The notes: generated from the letters alone by a model not told the origin. DNA of 64,000 nucleotides from Serpens sp035497915 (GCF_035497915.1 NZ_DATJCS010000011.1:1-64000), one strand, 5' to 3'; counted from the first letter of the stretch, positions 25,643 through 34,472 are shown. Numbers and translations are program-made.

Positions 25643-25738
25643 TTGTGGGGGCCGGCTTTATGCCGGCCGCCGCGGGCAAGAACAACGGCATGGGTGTGGG
25701 GCTTCCTCCGCTGGCCGGCATAAAGCCGGCCCTACAGA
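25643..25738. repeat. REP doublet (REPIN), family A, inside the imelysin cluster
   Basis: TTGTGGGGGCCGGCTTTATG and, inverted, GGCCGGCATAAAGCCGGCC ending CTACAG face each other about 95 bp apart in the gap between the imelysin and DUF1513 genes. As the genes are codirectional, it may stabilise or separate parts of a shared transcript. Confidence 0.85.
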
Positions 25739-25751
25739 GGCGGGGCGTGGC

Positions 25752-26816
25752 TCAGTCCCCGTCGTGGGCGTTGAAGCCGATCTGGATGCCCAGCGCACGG
25801 GCCAGCTCGCCTTCCTGCAGGCGATGCAGGCGGTTCAGGCTGTCATACAACTCGTTCAGCGCGCTGCGCCCGGCTTCCTCGCGCAGCAGCTGACCGAGCG
25901 GCTGGTTCAGCGCGCCCTGGCGCTGCCGGGTGTCGGCGTAGGCCGCGTCGATGCGCGTGGCCAGCTCGCTGTGCTCGCTGCCCAGCAGGCTGCGCAGGCC
26001 GTCCTGGTTGGCGCCCCGCCAGAGGCGCTCGGCGCTGTCCACGGCGGCGGCCAGGATGGCCAGGCTGTCGCCGCTGCGCCAGGCTTCGGCCTGGTAGGGT
26101 TGCGGCACGCCCTTGCTTTGCCGGCCGAGTGGCGCGCCGAGCCTCTTCTTCAGGCCGTCGATGGCCGAGACCTGGGTGCGCAGCAGGTCGGAAATGGCTT
26201 CCTGGGCGTCGGCGTAGCGGTCGTTGGGGAAGCTGCGCAGGCGTGCCTGCATGCCGTCCGCGCCGTTCCAGCGTGCCAGCACGTCGGCGCTGAGCGCCTG
26301 CTGGTGGTTGCCGATGGCGACCAGCAGCGGGCAGTAGCGCAGCTGGGTGGCGCTGTCGGCGAGGTCGATGTTCGGGTCGAACAGCACGTACTCATAGGCA
26401 GTGAGGCCCTGGACCACCACGCTGCCCTTGTCCAGCTCGGCCTGGGTCAGCTGCGGCTGGCTGTTGAGCAGAGCCTCGACCTGGCGGGCCACCAGGTTCT
26501 TCTTGTCCGGCCAGAACTGCACCTGCCAGGCCAGGTTGTTTTCGCTCAGCGGGCCGAGTTGCAGCGGCTGCAGCGCCGACCAGCCGCGGTGGGCGGCCAG
26601 GTAGCCGGCGCGGGCCTGCTCCAGGCTCTGCTCGCCGGCGCAGAAGGCCTGGGCGCTGTCGGCCAGCTGGCGGTCGGCCTCGGCCCAGGCGGCGTAGGCT
26701 GGCAGCAGCACACCGTCGGTCAGCGCGGCGCTGACCCGGCTGTGCGGATCCTCGGCGCCACAGCCGGCCAGCAGCAGGCCGAGGAGGGCGGCGGCGAGTG
26801 GGGTGCGTTGCAACAT
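25752..26816 (-). CDS. Imelysin family lipoprotein (second imelysin)
   Basis: The 354-residue protein starts with a lipoprotein signal (TPLAAALLGLLLAGCGAED; lipobox LLAGC). An all-helical imelysin-like domain follows, with QVQFWPDKKNLVARQVEALL and the GLTAYEYVLFDP segment corresponding to the GxHxxE motif region. The metal-binding His of the classical motif is absent here, as in many algal-p7/imelysin-like paralogues. It is probably a periplasmic iron-regulated protein. It lies nine bases after the dihaem protein gene, on the same strand. Confidence 0.85.
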   Translation of the reverse strand: MLQRTPLAAALLGLLLAGCGAEDPHSRVSAALTDGVLLPAYAAWAEADRQLADSAQAFCAGEQSLEQARAGYLAAHRGWSALQPLQLGPLSENNLAWQVQFWPDKKNLVARQVEALLNSQPQLTQAELDKGSVVVQGLTAYEYVLFDPNIDLADSATQLRYCPLLVAIGNHQQALSADVLARWNGADGMQARLRSFPNDRYADAQEAISDLLRTQVSAIDGLKKRLGAPLGRQSKGVPQPYQAEAWRSGDSLAILAAAVDSAERLWRGANQDGLRSLLGSEHSELATRIDAAYADTRQRQGALNQPLGQLLREEAGRSALNELYDSLNRLHRLQEGELARALGIQIGFNAHDGD

Positions 26817-26825
26817 GGAGACTCC

Positions 26826-28247
26826 TCAGAGTGAATTCAGGAAGGCCAGCAGCGCCTCGCGCTGTTCGGCATTGAAGTTCAGCACCCGCTGCTTCGCCGG
26901 CTCGGCTTCGCCGCCGTGCCAGAGCACGGCCTCGAGCAGGTTGCGGGCGCGGCCGTCGTGCAGGAACTGGGTATGGCCGTTGACCGCCTCGGTCAGGCCG
27001 ATGCCCCACAGCGGCGGCGTGCGCCATTCGCGGCCGCTGGCCAGGAACTCGGGACGGTTGTCGGCCAGGCCCTCGCCCATGTCGTGCAGCAGCAGGTCGG
27101 TGTAGGGGCGGATGGACTGGTTGGCCAGCTCCGGCTCGGCGGCGTCGGCGCGCGTCACGTGGCTCGGCGTGTGGCAGGCGACGCAGCCGGCGGCATGGAA
27201 CAGCTGCTTGCCGGCCAGCACCTGGGCGTCGTCGACGCTGCGGCGCGCCGGCACGGCCAGGTTGCGGGTGTAGAACAGCACCTGGTTGAAGATGTTCTCG
27301 CTGATTTCCGGGTCGCCGCCGTTGGGCAGCGTCCGGCAGGCGTCCTGGCCCGCGCTGCAGTTGTCGCCGCGCAGCAGCGGGGTGGACAGGCCCATGTCGT
27401 TGAGGAAGGCATCGGCGTTCTGCTGGGCCAGGCTCGGCTGGCCGGCCTTCCAGCCGAAACGGCCGAACACCTGCTCGCCGGTGGCCTGATCGCGCACGTA
27501 GTTGGGCCGGCCGGAAATGCCGTCGCCGTTGCGGTCGTCCGGATCGGCGTTGGCCAGCAGGGTGTCCTCGGCGATGGCCTCCAGCAGGCCGAGACCGATC
27601 ATCGGCGGCGCGATGCGCGCGGAGAACAGCGTGTCCGGGTGCAGTGGGCCGTAGCCGAGCTGGTCGATCTGCAGACGCGGCTGGCGCAGTTCTACCGCGA
27701 AGCCGTCGGCGAAATGCTCGGTGCGGGTGTCGTAGGCCACGCGCACACGGCCCTCCGGGGCCACGCCGGGAATCGCCATGTCCTGCAGCTGGCCGCCGTA
27801 CACCGGCTCGGGCACCACCCCGGCCTGGGCGAGCAGCGCGGCGTGCTCGGGGCCGGCCGGCAGTGACAGGCGCACCAGCATCGACACGCTGTGGCTGGCA
27901 TCGCTGGCCGGCGGATGGCCGCGGCCGTCCTTGATGTGGCAGTTCTGGCAGGCGTTGGTGTTGAACAGCGGACCCAGGCCGTCGCGCGCCGTGGTGCTGG
28001 CCGGGGCGATCACCCAGGGGTTGCGGAAGAAACTGTTGCCGACGTTGAAATCCAGGCGGCGGCTGGGCGGCAGGTTGGCCGACGGCAGTGAGAAGGCGTT
28101 GACGTCGCTGCGGTTGACCGTGGCGGCGCCGCCGGACAGGGCTTCGCCGGGTTCGGCACGGGTGAAGTCGAGGGCGGGTGGCTGTTCCTGGCAGGCGGCC
28201 AGCAGAACGGTGATCAGCAGCAGGCTACAGCGGGGGAGGGCGGACAT
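26826..28247 (-). CDS. Dihaem oxidoreductase-like lipoprotein (DUF1111)
   Basis: The 473-residue protein has a lipoprotein signal (CSLLLITVLLAACQEQ). It has two c-type haem-binding CxxCH sites: NTNACQNCHIKDGRG in the N-terminal half and HAAGCVACHTPSH in the C-terminal half. It also has a HTQFLHDGRARNLLEAVLWHGGEA segment that recalls MauG/dihaem peroxidases. The DUF1111 family is often called thiol oxidoreductase, but the activity is not well shown. In the imelysin cluster it is a candidate periplasmic ferrous-iron oxidase or electron donor (inference). The ATG at 28247 puts the lipobox at a normal place. Confidence 0.87.
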   Translation of the reverse strand: MSALPRCSLLLITVLLAACQEQPPALDFTRAEPGEALSGGAATVNRSDVNAFSLPSANLPPSRRLDFNVGNSFFRNPWVIAPASTTARDGLGPLFNTNACQNCHIKDGRGHPPASDASHSVSMLVRLSLPAGPEHAALLAQAGVVPEPVYGGQLQDMAIPGVAPEGRVRVAYDTRTEHFADGFAVELRQPRLQIDQLGYGPLHPDTLFSARIAPPMIGLGLLEAIAEDTLLANADPDDRNGDGISGRPNYVRDQATGEQVFGRFGWKAGQPSLAQQNADAFLNDMGLSTPLLRGDNCSAGQDACRTLPNGGDPEISENIFNQVLFYTRNLAVPARRSVDDAQVLAGKQLFHAAGCVACHTPSHVTRADAAEPELANQSIRPYTDLLLHDMGEGLADNRPEFLASGREWRTPPLWGIGLTEAVNGHTQFLHDGRARNLLEAVLWHGGEAEPAKQRVLNFNAEQREALLAFLNSL

Positions 28248-28290
28248 CGAAAACGCTCCGGTGCGGGAAGGCGCACAGGGTAACAAGGCA

Positions 28291-28309
28291 AATGGGAATG
28301 GTTTCTATC
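28291..28309 (-). promoter_or_regulatory. Candidate Fur box before the dihaem protein gene
   Basis: AATGGGAATGGTTTCTATC matches the palindromic Fur consensus AATGAGAATNATTCTCATT at 12 of 18 fixed positions. It lies about 45 bp upstream of the ATG in the gap after the first imelysin gene, so the cluster may have an internal iron-repressed promoter. Confidence 0.4.
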
Positions 28310-28345
28310 TTGAAGTGAGGTAAAAGGTCGCAAGGCTGAAAGGAA

Positions 28346-28375
28346 CCTGCGGAAGCGGCTGACCGCTCCCGCAGG
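28346..28375 (-). terminator. Hairpin after the IcmP-like gene
   Basis: CCTGCGGAAGCGG and CCGCTCCCGCAGG form a 13-bp stem with one mismatch and a four-base loop, just past the imelysin stop. There is only a weak T-rich run on the minus strand, so it may attenuate rather than end the transcript. Confidence 0.5.
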
Positions 28376-28392
28376 GGTGTCGGGGTGGACGA

Positions 28393-29721
28393 TCAGAACG
28401 CGTGATCGGCGGTGTCCGGGTTGAGGTCGCCGATGCCCAGCTTGGCGGCAGCCTGCTCGATGGCGGCGGTCTGCTTGACCAGCGCGGCGATGCCATCGCG
28501 GATCAGCTGGTTGCCGGCGGCGTTGTCGGCGGCGATCAGCTGGTCGTAGTGCACGCCCTGCGCGGCGCTGTCCACCAGGGCCTGCAGTCGGGCCTGGCTG
28601 GCGTCCAGGTCGGCCTTCAGGGTGCTGTCGGTCGCGGCGTCGATCTTGGCCACCAGCGAAGACAGGCTCGGGCCGCTCAGCAGCTCACCGTTCACGCGGC
28701 GGTACTCGCCCAGATAGACGTTGCGAATGCCCAGTCCGTTGTAGAAATGCGAGTTGTGGGTGTTGTCGCTGAAGCAGTCGTGCTCGTCCTCAGTGGAGTT
28801 GGCTTCCAGCGAGACCTTCATGCGCTCGCCGGCCAGCTCGCCCAGGGACAGGCTGCCCATGCCGAACAGCATCTTGCGCAGGCCGTTCTCGGCCGATTCG
28901 GCTTCCAGGCTGGCGCGGTAGTTGTCGGCGTCCGGTTGCCACTGGGCGACCATGTCCTCCAGGTCGGAGACCAGCAAGTCGGTGGCGGCCTTCAGGTAGT
29001 CGCGGCGACGTTCGTTGTGGTCGCCGGTGGCGCCTTCGCCGACCAGGAAGTCGCTGTAGGGGCGCTGGCCGGCGCCGGCTGTGGTGCCGTTGAGATCCTG
29101 ACCCCAGAGCAGGAATTCGATGGCGTGGTATCCGGTGGCGACGTTGGCTTCGGAACCGCCCAGCTCGTTCAGGCTGGCCAGCAGCTCGCCGTTGATGGTG
29201 CTGACGTCGAGCACCTCTTCGCCGACGCGAATCTCGCTGTTGGCAATGATGTTGGCGGTGGCGCCGGGGTTGCCCAGGGCATGCTGGTAGTCGCCGGCCA
29301 CGTAGTCGATCAGGCCCTCGTCCAGCGGCCAGGCGTTGAGCTGGCCTTCCCACTCGTCGACGTTCGGGTTGCCGAAGCGGAACACTTCGGTCTGCATGTA
29401 GGGCACGCGAGCGGCCAGCCAGGCCTGCTTGGCGGCATCCAGGGTGGCCTGGCTGGGCGCGGCGAGGAAGGCGTCGACGGCGACCTGCAGGTCCTTGGCG
29501 GTGCTCAGTGCGTCGCCGAAGACGGCGGCGGCCAGTGCGGCATAGTGCTTGACCACGGCCTGCGCCTCGGCCTGATCGAAGGCGGCCGCCACCGGAGCGT
29601 TCTGCTGGCTGGCGGGCGCGGCGGACTGGCTGGCAGGGGTGGCGTTCTGGTCATCGCCACAGCCGGCCAAGGCAATGGCGAGGGCGAGCAGGCTGGCCGA
29701 GGCCAGGGGCAAACGGGGCAT
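28393..29721 (-). CDS. icmP: Imelysin family lipoprotein, IcmP-like
   Basis: This 442-residue protein carries a lipoprotein signal (SLLALAIALAGCGDDQ; lipobox LAGC), a Ser/Ala/Gln-rich linker, and two imelysin repeats. The diagnostic metal motif is GYHAIEFLLWGQDLNG (GxHxxE). In P. aeruginosa the homologue was described as an insulin-cleaving metalloproteinase on the outer membrane, but imelysins are now mostly linked to iron uptake. The gene order icmP, dihaem protein, second imelysin, DUF1513 matches PA4370-PA4373 as I recall it. The ATG at 29721 is chosen by the signal peptide. A good Fur box lies 50 bp upstream. Confidence 0.88.
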   Translation of the reverse strand: MPRLPLASASLLALAIALAGCGDDQNATPASQSAAPASQQNAPVAAAFDQAEAQAVVKHYAALAAAVFGDALSTAKDLQVAVDAFLAAPSQATLDAAKQAWLAARVPYMQTEVFRFGNPNVDEWEGQLNAWPLDEGLIDYVAGDYQHALGNPGATANIIANSEIRVGEEVLDVSTINGELLASLNELGGSEANVATGYHAIEFLLWGQDLNGTTAGAGQRPYSDFLVGEGATGDHNERRRDYLKAATDLLVSDLEDMVAQWQPDADNYRASLEAESAENGLRKMLFGMGSLSLGELAGERMKVSLEANSTEDEHDCFSDNTHNSHFYNGLGIRNVYLGEYRRVNGELLSGPSLSSLVAKIDAATDSTLKADLDASQARLQALVDSAAQGVHYDQLIAADNAAGNQLIRDGIAALVKQTAAIEQAAAKLGIGDLNPDTADHAF

Positions 29722-29770
29722 GGCTGAATCCTTTGCGGGTGTTGGGGGAGGTTCCTCGTAACCCGGCAAT

Positions 29771-29789
29771 AATGCGAAAGATTTGCATC
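29771..29789 (-). promoter_or_regulatory. Candidate Fur box before icmP
   Basis: AATGCGAAAGATTTGCATC is an inverted repeat (ATGCGAA / TTTGCAT) that fits the Fur consensus AATGAGAATNATTCTCATT at about 13 of 18 fixed positions, 50 bp from the ATG. A second weaker palindrome, TGAGACTCGCCCTCA, lies nearby at 29807-29821. Confidence 0.6.
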
Positions 29790-29841
29790 CTTGCACAAGA
29801 GCTAATTGAGACTCGCCCTCATTTACTCGCCCGGCGTTCGC

Positions 29842-31941
29842 CTATATGGCGCCCGTATGCCCGGCGCCCGTTTGCACGGCGCCCACTTCCCTTGGGCGGG
29901 ACGCTGGCTGGCCATGCAGCAGCGCCGCCAGCTCGCGGGCCGGCAGCGGCTTGCTGTACAGGTAGCCCTGGCCTTCGTCGCAACCCTGGCCGATCAGGTA
30001 GTGTTCCTGCTCGCGGGTTTCCACCCCTTCGGCGATGACCTGCAGGTCGAGGTTGCGCGCCAGCTGGATAATGGCGCGCACGATGGCGGTGTCGCCCTCG
30101 CTGGCCGGCTCGGTCTTCAGGTCGCGCACGAAGCTCTTGTCGATCTTGATCTTGTCCAGCGGCAGGCTCCGGAGGTAGCTCAGCGAGGAGTAGCCGGTGC
30201 CGAAGTCGTCGATGGCGATCAGCGCACCGGCCTGACGCAGGCGCAGCAGATGCTCGGCGGCGGCCTGCACGTCCTCCATCAGGCAGGTCTCGGTGATCTC
30301 CAGCTCCAGGCTGCCGGCCGGCAATCGGTGGCGCTGCAGCAGCTCGGCGACCAGGACCGGCAACTGGCCGTGATGCAGTTGCACGGCGGACAGGTTGACC
30401 GCCATGCGCAAGTGGGCGAGGCCCTGGTCGTGCCACAGACGCAGTTGCTGGCAAGCCTGATCGAGCACCCAGGCGCCGATCGGCAGGATGCTGCCGTTCT
30501 GCTCGGCCAGCGGAATGAAGTGGTCCGGGGCGATGGGACCGTGCAGCGGATGCTGCCAGCGCAGCAGCACCTCGACGCCGCAGATGCGCTGCGTGCGGTA
30601 GTCGATCTGCGGCTGGTAGACCAGGTGCAGTTGCTCGCTGGCCAGCGCCTGCAGCAGATCCTTGTCCAGCTCGCGGCGTCGGCGCATCTCGCGGTCGACG
30701 CTGGCGACATAGAACTGGTAGCGGTTGCGTGCGCGGCGCTTGGCCAGCGTCATGGTCAGCTCGGCCTTCTGCAGCAGATCGCCGGAGTCGGCACCGTCCT
30801 CGGGGTAGAGGGCAATACCGAGGGTGGCGCGCAGGGTGACCGGCTGGCCGTCCAGCTCGAACGGCTCGTCCAGGCTGTCGAGGATGCTCTGCGCCAGCTC
30901 GGCGGCCTGGTAAGGCTGAGCCAGATCGTTCTGGATCAGGGCGAACTGGTCGCCACCCAGGCGCGCCAGGCACTGCACCTGCTCGGCGTAACGGCGCAGC
31001 CGCTCGCCGACGGCGGCCAGCAACTGGTCGCCGCAGGGGTAGCCGAACTGCTCGTTGATCTCGCGAAAATCGTCCACGCCCAGGCACAGCACCGCCACCT
31101 GGTGCTGACGCTGGCCGGCCTCGGCGAGGATGCGCTGCAGGCATGTCTGCAGTTGCAGGCGGTTGGGCAGGTCGGTGAGCGCATCGTGCTCGGCGGCATG
31201 CAGCAAGTTGTCTTCGGCCTGCTGGCGCCGCTGGCTGTGGTGCTCGATGGCGCCAAGCAGGCGATTGGCGGTATGCACCCACTGCCCCAGCTCGTTGTGC
31301 TCGTGACCCCTGGGCAGTGGCAGCTGGTACTCGCCGGGACGCTCCGGGTTGATACGGCCCAGGTGATCGAGCAGACGTTCCAGCGGCCGGGTGAGCAGCC
31401 ACTGGTAGATCAGGTGCAGCAGCAGTGCCAGGCCCAGGGCGCGCAGGATGCTGGTGAGCATCAGCAGCAAGGCATCGCGCAGGAAGGCCTGGCCATGCAG
31501 CGCCGTGTCCAGGCTCAGGCGCAGTTCGCCGGGGTGGGCTTCATTGGGGGCCGGTTCGCGCAACACCACACTGAGCAGATGCTCGCGGCCCAGCAGCAGG
31601 TCGGTGAAGGCGCGTCCGGGCAGCTCCAGCAGCGGGCGGCTGCGCTCGGCCAGCGGCGGCTCGCCGGCGCTGCCGATGAAGGCATGGCGAACCGATTCGT
31701 GGTTGAACAACCCTTCGATCACCTGTTCGGCCATGGCGCTGTCCAGGGTCAGTACGGCCTGGGCGGACGGGTCGCGGAACATGCTCAGGATGCGCTCGGC
31801 CTCGCTGTCGAGTGTCTGGCGGGCCTGCTGCAGGGTGTAGAGGATCTGTACGGTGCTCAGCAACAGGCCGACGGCCAGGGCGCACAGCAGGGCGACCTGG
31901 AGCAGTTTGCGGGACAGGCGGCGGTGACGTACCTGCGTCAA
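29842..31941 (-). CDS. bifA: Cyclic-di-GMP phosphodiesterase BifA (GGDQF-EAL)
   Basis: The 699-residue inner-membrane protein has spans near residues 13-35 and 158-182 around a periplasmic region, a HAMP-like segment, then GGDEF and EAL domains. The GGDEF site is degenerate, GGDQF at 329-333. The EAL domain is complete: EVLLRW at 457, MAVNLSAVQL, ELEITETCLM, IAIDDFGTGYSS, IKIDKSFV and IAEGVET. In P. aeruginosa and P. putida BifA has the same GGDQF motif, degrades c-di-GMP and promotes swarming and biofilm dispersal. Its place between sodB and icmP agrees. The PilZ gene in this window is one possible type of reader of the same signal. Confidence 0.9.
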   Translation of the reverse strand: MTQVRHRRLSRKLLQVALLCALAVGLLLSTVQILYTLQQARQTLDSEAERILSMFRDPSAQAVLTLDSAMAEQVIEGLFNHESVRHAFIGSAGEPPLAERSRPLLELPGRAFTDLLLGREHLLSVVLREPAPNEAHPGELRLSLDTALHGQAFLRDALLLMLTSILRALGLALLLHLIYQWLLTRPLERLLDHLGRINPERPGEYQLPLPRGHEHNELGQWVHTANRLLGAIEHHSQRRQQAEDNLLHAAEHDALTDLPNRLQLQTCLQRILAEAGQRQHQVAVLCLGVDDFREINEQFGYPCGDQLLAAVGERLRRYAEQVQCLARLGGDQFALIQNDLAQPYQAAELAQSILDSLDEPFELDGQPVTLRATLGIALYPEDGADSGDLLQKAELTMTLAKRRARNRYQFYVASVDREMRRRRELDKDLLQALASEQLHLVYQPQIDYRTQRICGVEVLLRWQHPLHGPIAPDHFIPLAEQNGSILPIGAWVLDQACQQLRLWHDQGLAHLRMAVNLSAVQLHHGQLPVLVAELLQRHRLPAGSLELEITETCLMEDVQAAAEHLLRLRQAGALIAIDDFGTGYSSLSYLRSLPLDKIKIDKSFVRDLKTEPASEGDTAIVRAIIQLARNLDLQVIAEGVETREQEHYLIGQGCDEGQGYLYSKPLPARELAALLHGQPASRPREVGAVQTGAGHTGAI

Positions 31942-32085
31942 TGCTTGGATTCCTGAACAACGGCATGAAGGACAGGGCAGACGGTTTGCGCGCTGTCGGT
32001 TCTTTCTGTGTCGGAAGACGGGGCGCGGACTTTAATGCGCCGGAGTGTCGCGGTACCGGCGTGAGCGCCGGGGAGGAGCGGGGGA

Positions 32086-32110
32086 CTGCGGCGGTCGGGG
32101 ACCGCCGCAG
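32086..32110 (-). terminator. Hairpin after sodB
   Basis: CTGCGGCGGTC and GACCGCCGCAG form a perfect 11-bp stem with a three-base loop, just past the sodB stop. There is no T tract, so confidence as an intrinsic terminator is moderate. Confidence 0.55.
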
Positions 32111-32118
32111 GGGGAACG

Positions 32119-32700
32119 TCAGGCAGCGTAGTTGGCGGCCACGAAGTCCCAGTTCACCAGGTTCCAGAAGGCTTCGACGTACTTCGGACGCAGGTTGCGG
32201 TAGTCGATGTAGTAGGCGTGCTCCCACACATCGCAGGTCAGCAGCGGGGTGTCGCCGCTGGTCATCGGGTTGCCGGCGCCGATGGTGCTGGCCAGGGCCA
32301 GGGAACCGTCGGCCTTCTTCACCAGCCAGGCCCAGCCGGAACCGAAGGTGCCGATGGCGACCTTGGTGAATTCTTCCTTGAACTTGTCGAAGGAGCCGAA
32401 GGCGGCGTTGATGGCGTCAGCCAGGGCGCCGGTGGGCTGGCCACCGCCGTTGGGCTTCATGCAGTGCCAGTAGAAGGTGTGGTTCCACACCTGGGCGGCG
32501 TTGTTGAAGATGCCGCCGGAGGAGCTCTTGACGATCTCTTCCAGGGACTTGCCTTCGAACTCGGTGCCCGGGATCAGGTTGTTCAGGTTGGTGACGTAGG
32601 CCTGGTGGTGCTTGCCGTAGTGGTATTCCAGGGTCTCGGCGGAAATCTGCGGGGCCAGGGCTTCCTTGGCATACGGCAGCGGCGGCAATTCAAAAGCCAT
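32119..32700 (-). CDS. sodB: Iron superoxide dismutase SodB
   Basis: SodB converts superoxide to oxygen and hydrogen peroxide in the cytoplasm. The 193-residue length is typical. The iron ligands are His27 (LEYHYGKHHQAYV), His74 (VWNHTFYW), and the Asp and His of CDVWEHAYYIDY. Gln70 in NNAAQVWNH and the GTFGSGWAWLV block mark the iron rather than the manganese type. The ATG at 32700 follows a GGAGA site. In Pseudomonas sodB is lowered in iron starvation by PrrF small RNAs; no such RNA gene is visible here. bifA follows downstream on the same strand, with a hairpin between them. Confidence 0.96.
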   Translation of the reverse strand: MAFELPPLPYAKEALAPQISAETLEYHYGKHHQAYVTNLNNLIPGTEFEGKSLEEIVKSSSGGIFNNAAQVWNHTFYWHCMKPNGGGQPTGALADAINAAFGSFDKFKEEFTKVAIGTFGSGWAWLVKKADGSLALASTIGAGNPMTSGDTPLLTCDVWEHAYYIDYRNLRPKYVEAFWNLVNWDFVAANYAA

Positions 32701-32870
32701 CGAATTTCTCCTCTCTTCAGGGGGCAAGGCAGGCGGCTGGCGGGTTTGCCAGCAAGGGTCTCGGGAGTGTGACTCCCTGTTCTATGAGCTCGGGAATCAT
32801 AGCATCGGCCCCCCGGCATATCCACGCGCGAACCGTGCGGGAAGGCTCTGGCGCAACGGCTGCGCTGGCT

Positions 32871-33482
32871 CTACGCGCCCAGCGCCAGGCGCGCGGCGAT
32901 GCCCAGCAGGGTGGCGGCCACCGCCAGGTCGATCAGCCGCCAGGTCAGCGGCCGCGCCAGCTTCGGCGCCAGCCAGGCGGCGCCCAGCGCCAGGCTGAAG
33001 AACCACAGCAGCGAAGCGCTGGCCGCGCCCGCCACATAGGCGCCCGGCGCCGCTTCGCGGGCGCCCACCGAACCGATCAGCAGCACCGTGTCCAGATAGA
33101 CGTGCGGGTTGAGCAGGGTCACCGCCAGCGCGGCGAGCAGCACCGCGCGCAGCGAGCGCGGCCTGCGCCCGCTGTCCTGTTCGAGACCCTGCGGGCGCAG
33201 TGCACGCAGTAGCGCCAGGCCGCCGTAATAGAAGAGGAACGCCGCGCCGCCCCAGCGCGCGACGGCCAGCCACGCCGGATGGCTGGCCAGCAGTCCGGCC
33301 AGGCCGAACACGCCGATGGCGACCAGCACCGCATCGCAGGCAACGCACAGCAGCGCCACCGGCAGGTGGTGCTCGCGACGCAGGCTCTGCGCCAGCACGA
33401 AGGCGTTCTGCGCGCCGATCGCCATGATCAGGCCGGCGGCGATCAACAGGCCGTTGAAATAGCTTTGCCAGAGGGCGTGCAT
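32871..33482 (-). CDS. argO: LysE/ArgO family amino-acid exporter
   Basis: The 203-residue inner-membrane protein has about six spans and the family start YFNGLLIAAGLIMAIGAQNAF (the AIGPQNAF-type motif). It also has VTLLNPHVYLDTVLLIGSVG in the middle and a C-terminal span after LIDLAVAATLLGIA. The LysE/ArgO family exports basic amino acids such as arginine and lysine. It is divergent from an ArgP-type regulator with a 99-bp shared gap, the classic argO/argP and lysE/lysG arrangement, so induction by internal basic amino acids is likely. The exact substrate is inferred. Confidence 0.87.
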   Translation of the reverse strand: MHALWQSYFNGLLIAAGLIMAIGAQNAFVLAQSLRREHHLPVALLCVACDAVLVAIGVFGLAGLLASHPAWLAVARWGGAAFLFYYGGLALLRALRPQGLEQDSGRRPRSLRAVLLAALAVTLLNPHVYLDTVLLIGSVGAREAAPGAYVAGAASASLLWFFSLALGAAWLAPKLARPLTWRLIDLAVAATLLGIAARLALGA

Positions 33483-33581
33483 CCGAGGAAATCCGCGTTG
33501 GGGAGAAAACGCTGGCCATTCTCCTCGGCGGATCTATATAAGAAAAACAAATCCTCTTTATGTCTCATTAGGAGAAGCGAT
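33483..33581. promoter_or_regulatory. Shared control region of argO and argP
   Basis: This 99-bp gap between divergent genes holds the AT-rich run CTATATAAGAAAAACAAATC. On the minus strand it reads as a possible extended promoter (ATTTGT ... TATATAG) for the exporter. LysR-type regulators bind such T-N11-A palindromes; I could not assign an exact operator. The GGAG ribosome site of argP lies at 33571. Confidence 0.5.
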
Positions 33582-34472
33582 TTGTTCGACTACAAGCTGC
33601 TCGCCGCGCTGGGTGCGGTGGTCGAGCAGGGCGGCTTCGAGCGGGCCGCCCAGTTGCTGGGGCTGTCGCAATCGGCGGTGTCCCAGCGCATCAAGCTGCT
33701 GGAAACCCGGGTTGGCCAGCCGGTGCTGGTGCGCTCGACGCCGCCGGCGCCGACCGAGATCGGACGGCGTCTGCTCAACCATGTGCAGCAGGTGCGCCTG
33801 CTGGAGGGCGAACTTGGCGCGCTGCTGCCCGGCCTTGATGAGAGCGGCCTGCCGGATCGCCTGCGCATCGCGCTGAGCGCCGACAGCCTGGCCACCTGGT
33901 GGGCGCCGGCGCTGGCGGACTACTGCGCCGAACAGGCGCTGCTGTTCGACCTGCTGGTCGAGGACCAGGACGTGGGCCTCAAGCGCATGCGCGCCGGCGA
34001 GGTGGCGGCCTGCCTGTGCGCCGTGGAGCGCCCGGTGGCCGGGGCGCGCAGTGTGCCGCTGGGGCGGATGCGCTACCGGGCGCTGGCCAGTCCGGCCTTC
34101 ATCGCCCGGCATTTCCCGGACGGGGTGACGGCGCGCGGGCTGGCCCAGGCGCCGGCCATCGTGTTCGGTCCGGACGATCGTCTGCAGCACCGCTACCTGG
34201 CGGCGCTGGGGCAGGAGGGCGGCTTCCTGCACCACCTCTGCCCATCCTCCGAGGGCTTCGTGCGCCTGATCGAGAACGGCATCGGCTGGGGGCTGGTGCC
34301 GGAAATCCAGGTGCGCGAGGCCCGCGCCGCCGGTCGCCTGCGCGAGCTGCTGGCGGAGCGGCCGATCGAGGTGCCGCTGTACTGGCACCACTGGCGCAAC
34401 GGCGGCAGCCTGCTGGTCAGCCTGACCCGCCACCTGCAGCGGCGCGCGGGCGACTGGCTGCTGCCGGGCTGA
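33582..34472 (+). CDS. argP: LysR-type regulator ArgP (IciA)
   Basis: The 296-residue regulator has the N-terminal winged helix with LAALGAVVEQGGFERAAQLL and LSQSAVSQRIKLLETRVGQPVL, and a C-terminal periplasmic-binding-like effector domain (from about residue 90). It contains the ArgP-type ADSLATWWAPAL and a C-terminal YWHHWRNGGSLL. ArgP activates the exporter gene in response to arginine, with lysine opposing in E. coli. The start is taken as TTG at 33582, with GGAG eight bases before it. No ATG is well placed, since the next would cut into the helix-turn-helix. It ends exactly against the stop of the next, convergent gene. Confidence 0.88.
   Translation: MFDYKLLAALGAVVEQGGFERAAQLLGLSQSAVSQRIKLLETRVGQPVLVRSTPPAPTEIGRRLLNHVQQVRLLEGELGALLPGLDESGLPDRLRIALSADSLATWWAPALADYCAEQALLFDLLVEDQDVGLKRMRAGEVAACLCAVERPVAGARSVPLGRMRYRALASPAFIARHFPDGVTARGLAQAPAIVFGPDDRLQHRYLAALGQEGGFLHHLCPSSEGFVRLIENGIGWGLVPEIQVREARAAGRLRELLAERPIEVPLYWHHWRNGGSLLVSLTRHLQRRAGDWLLPG

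Noticed and set aside
29806..31956. A 716-codon open frame on the plus strand, opposite bifA
   Set aside because: The translation is a Gln/Leu/Val-rich antisense shadow; the minus strand shows intact GGDQF and EAL motifs.
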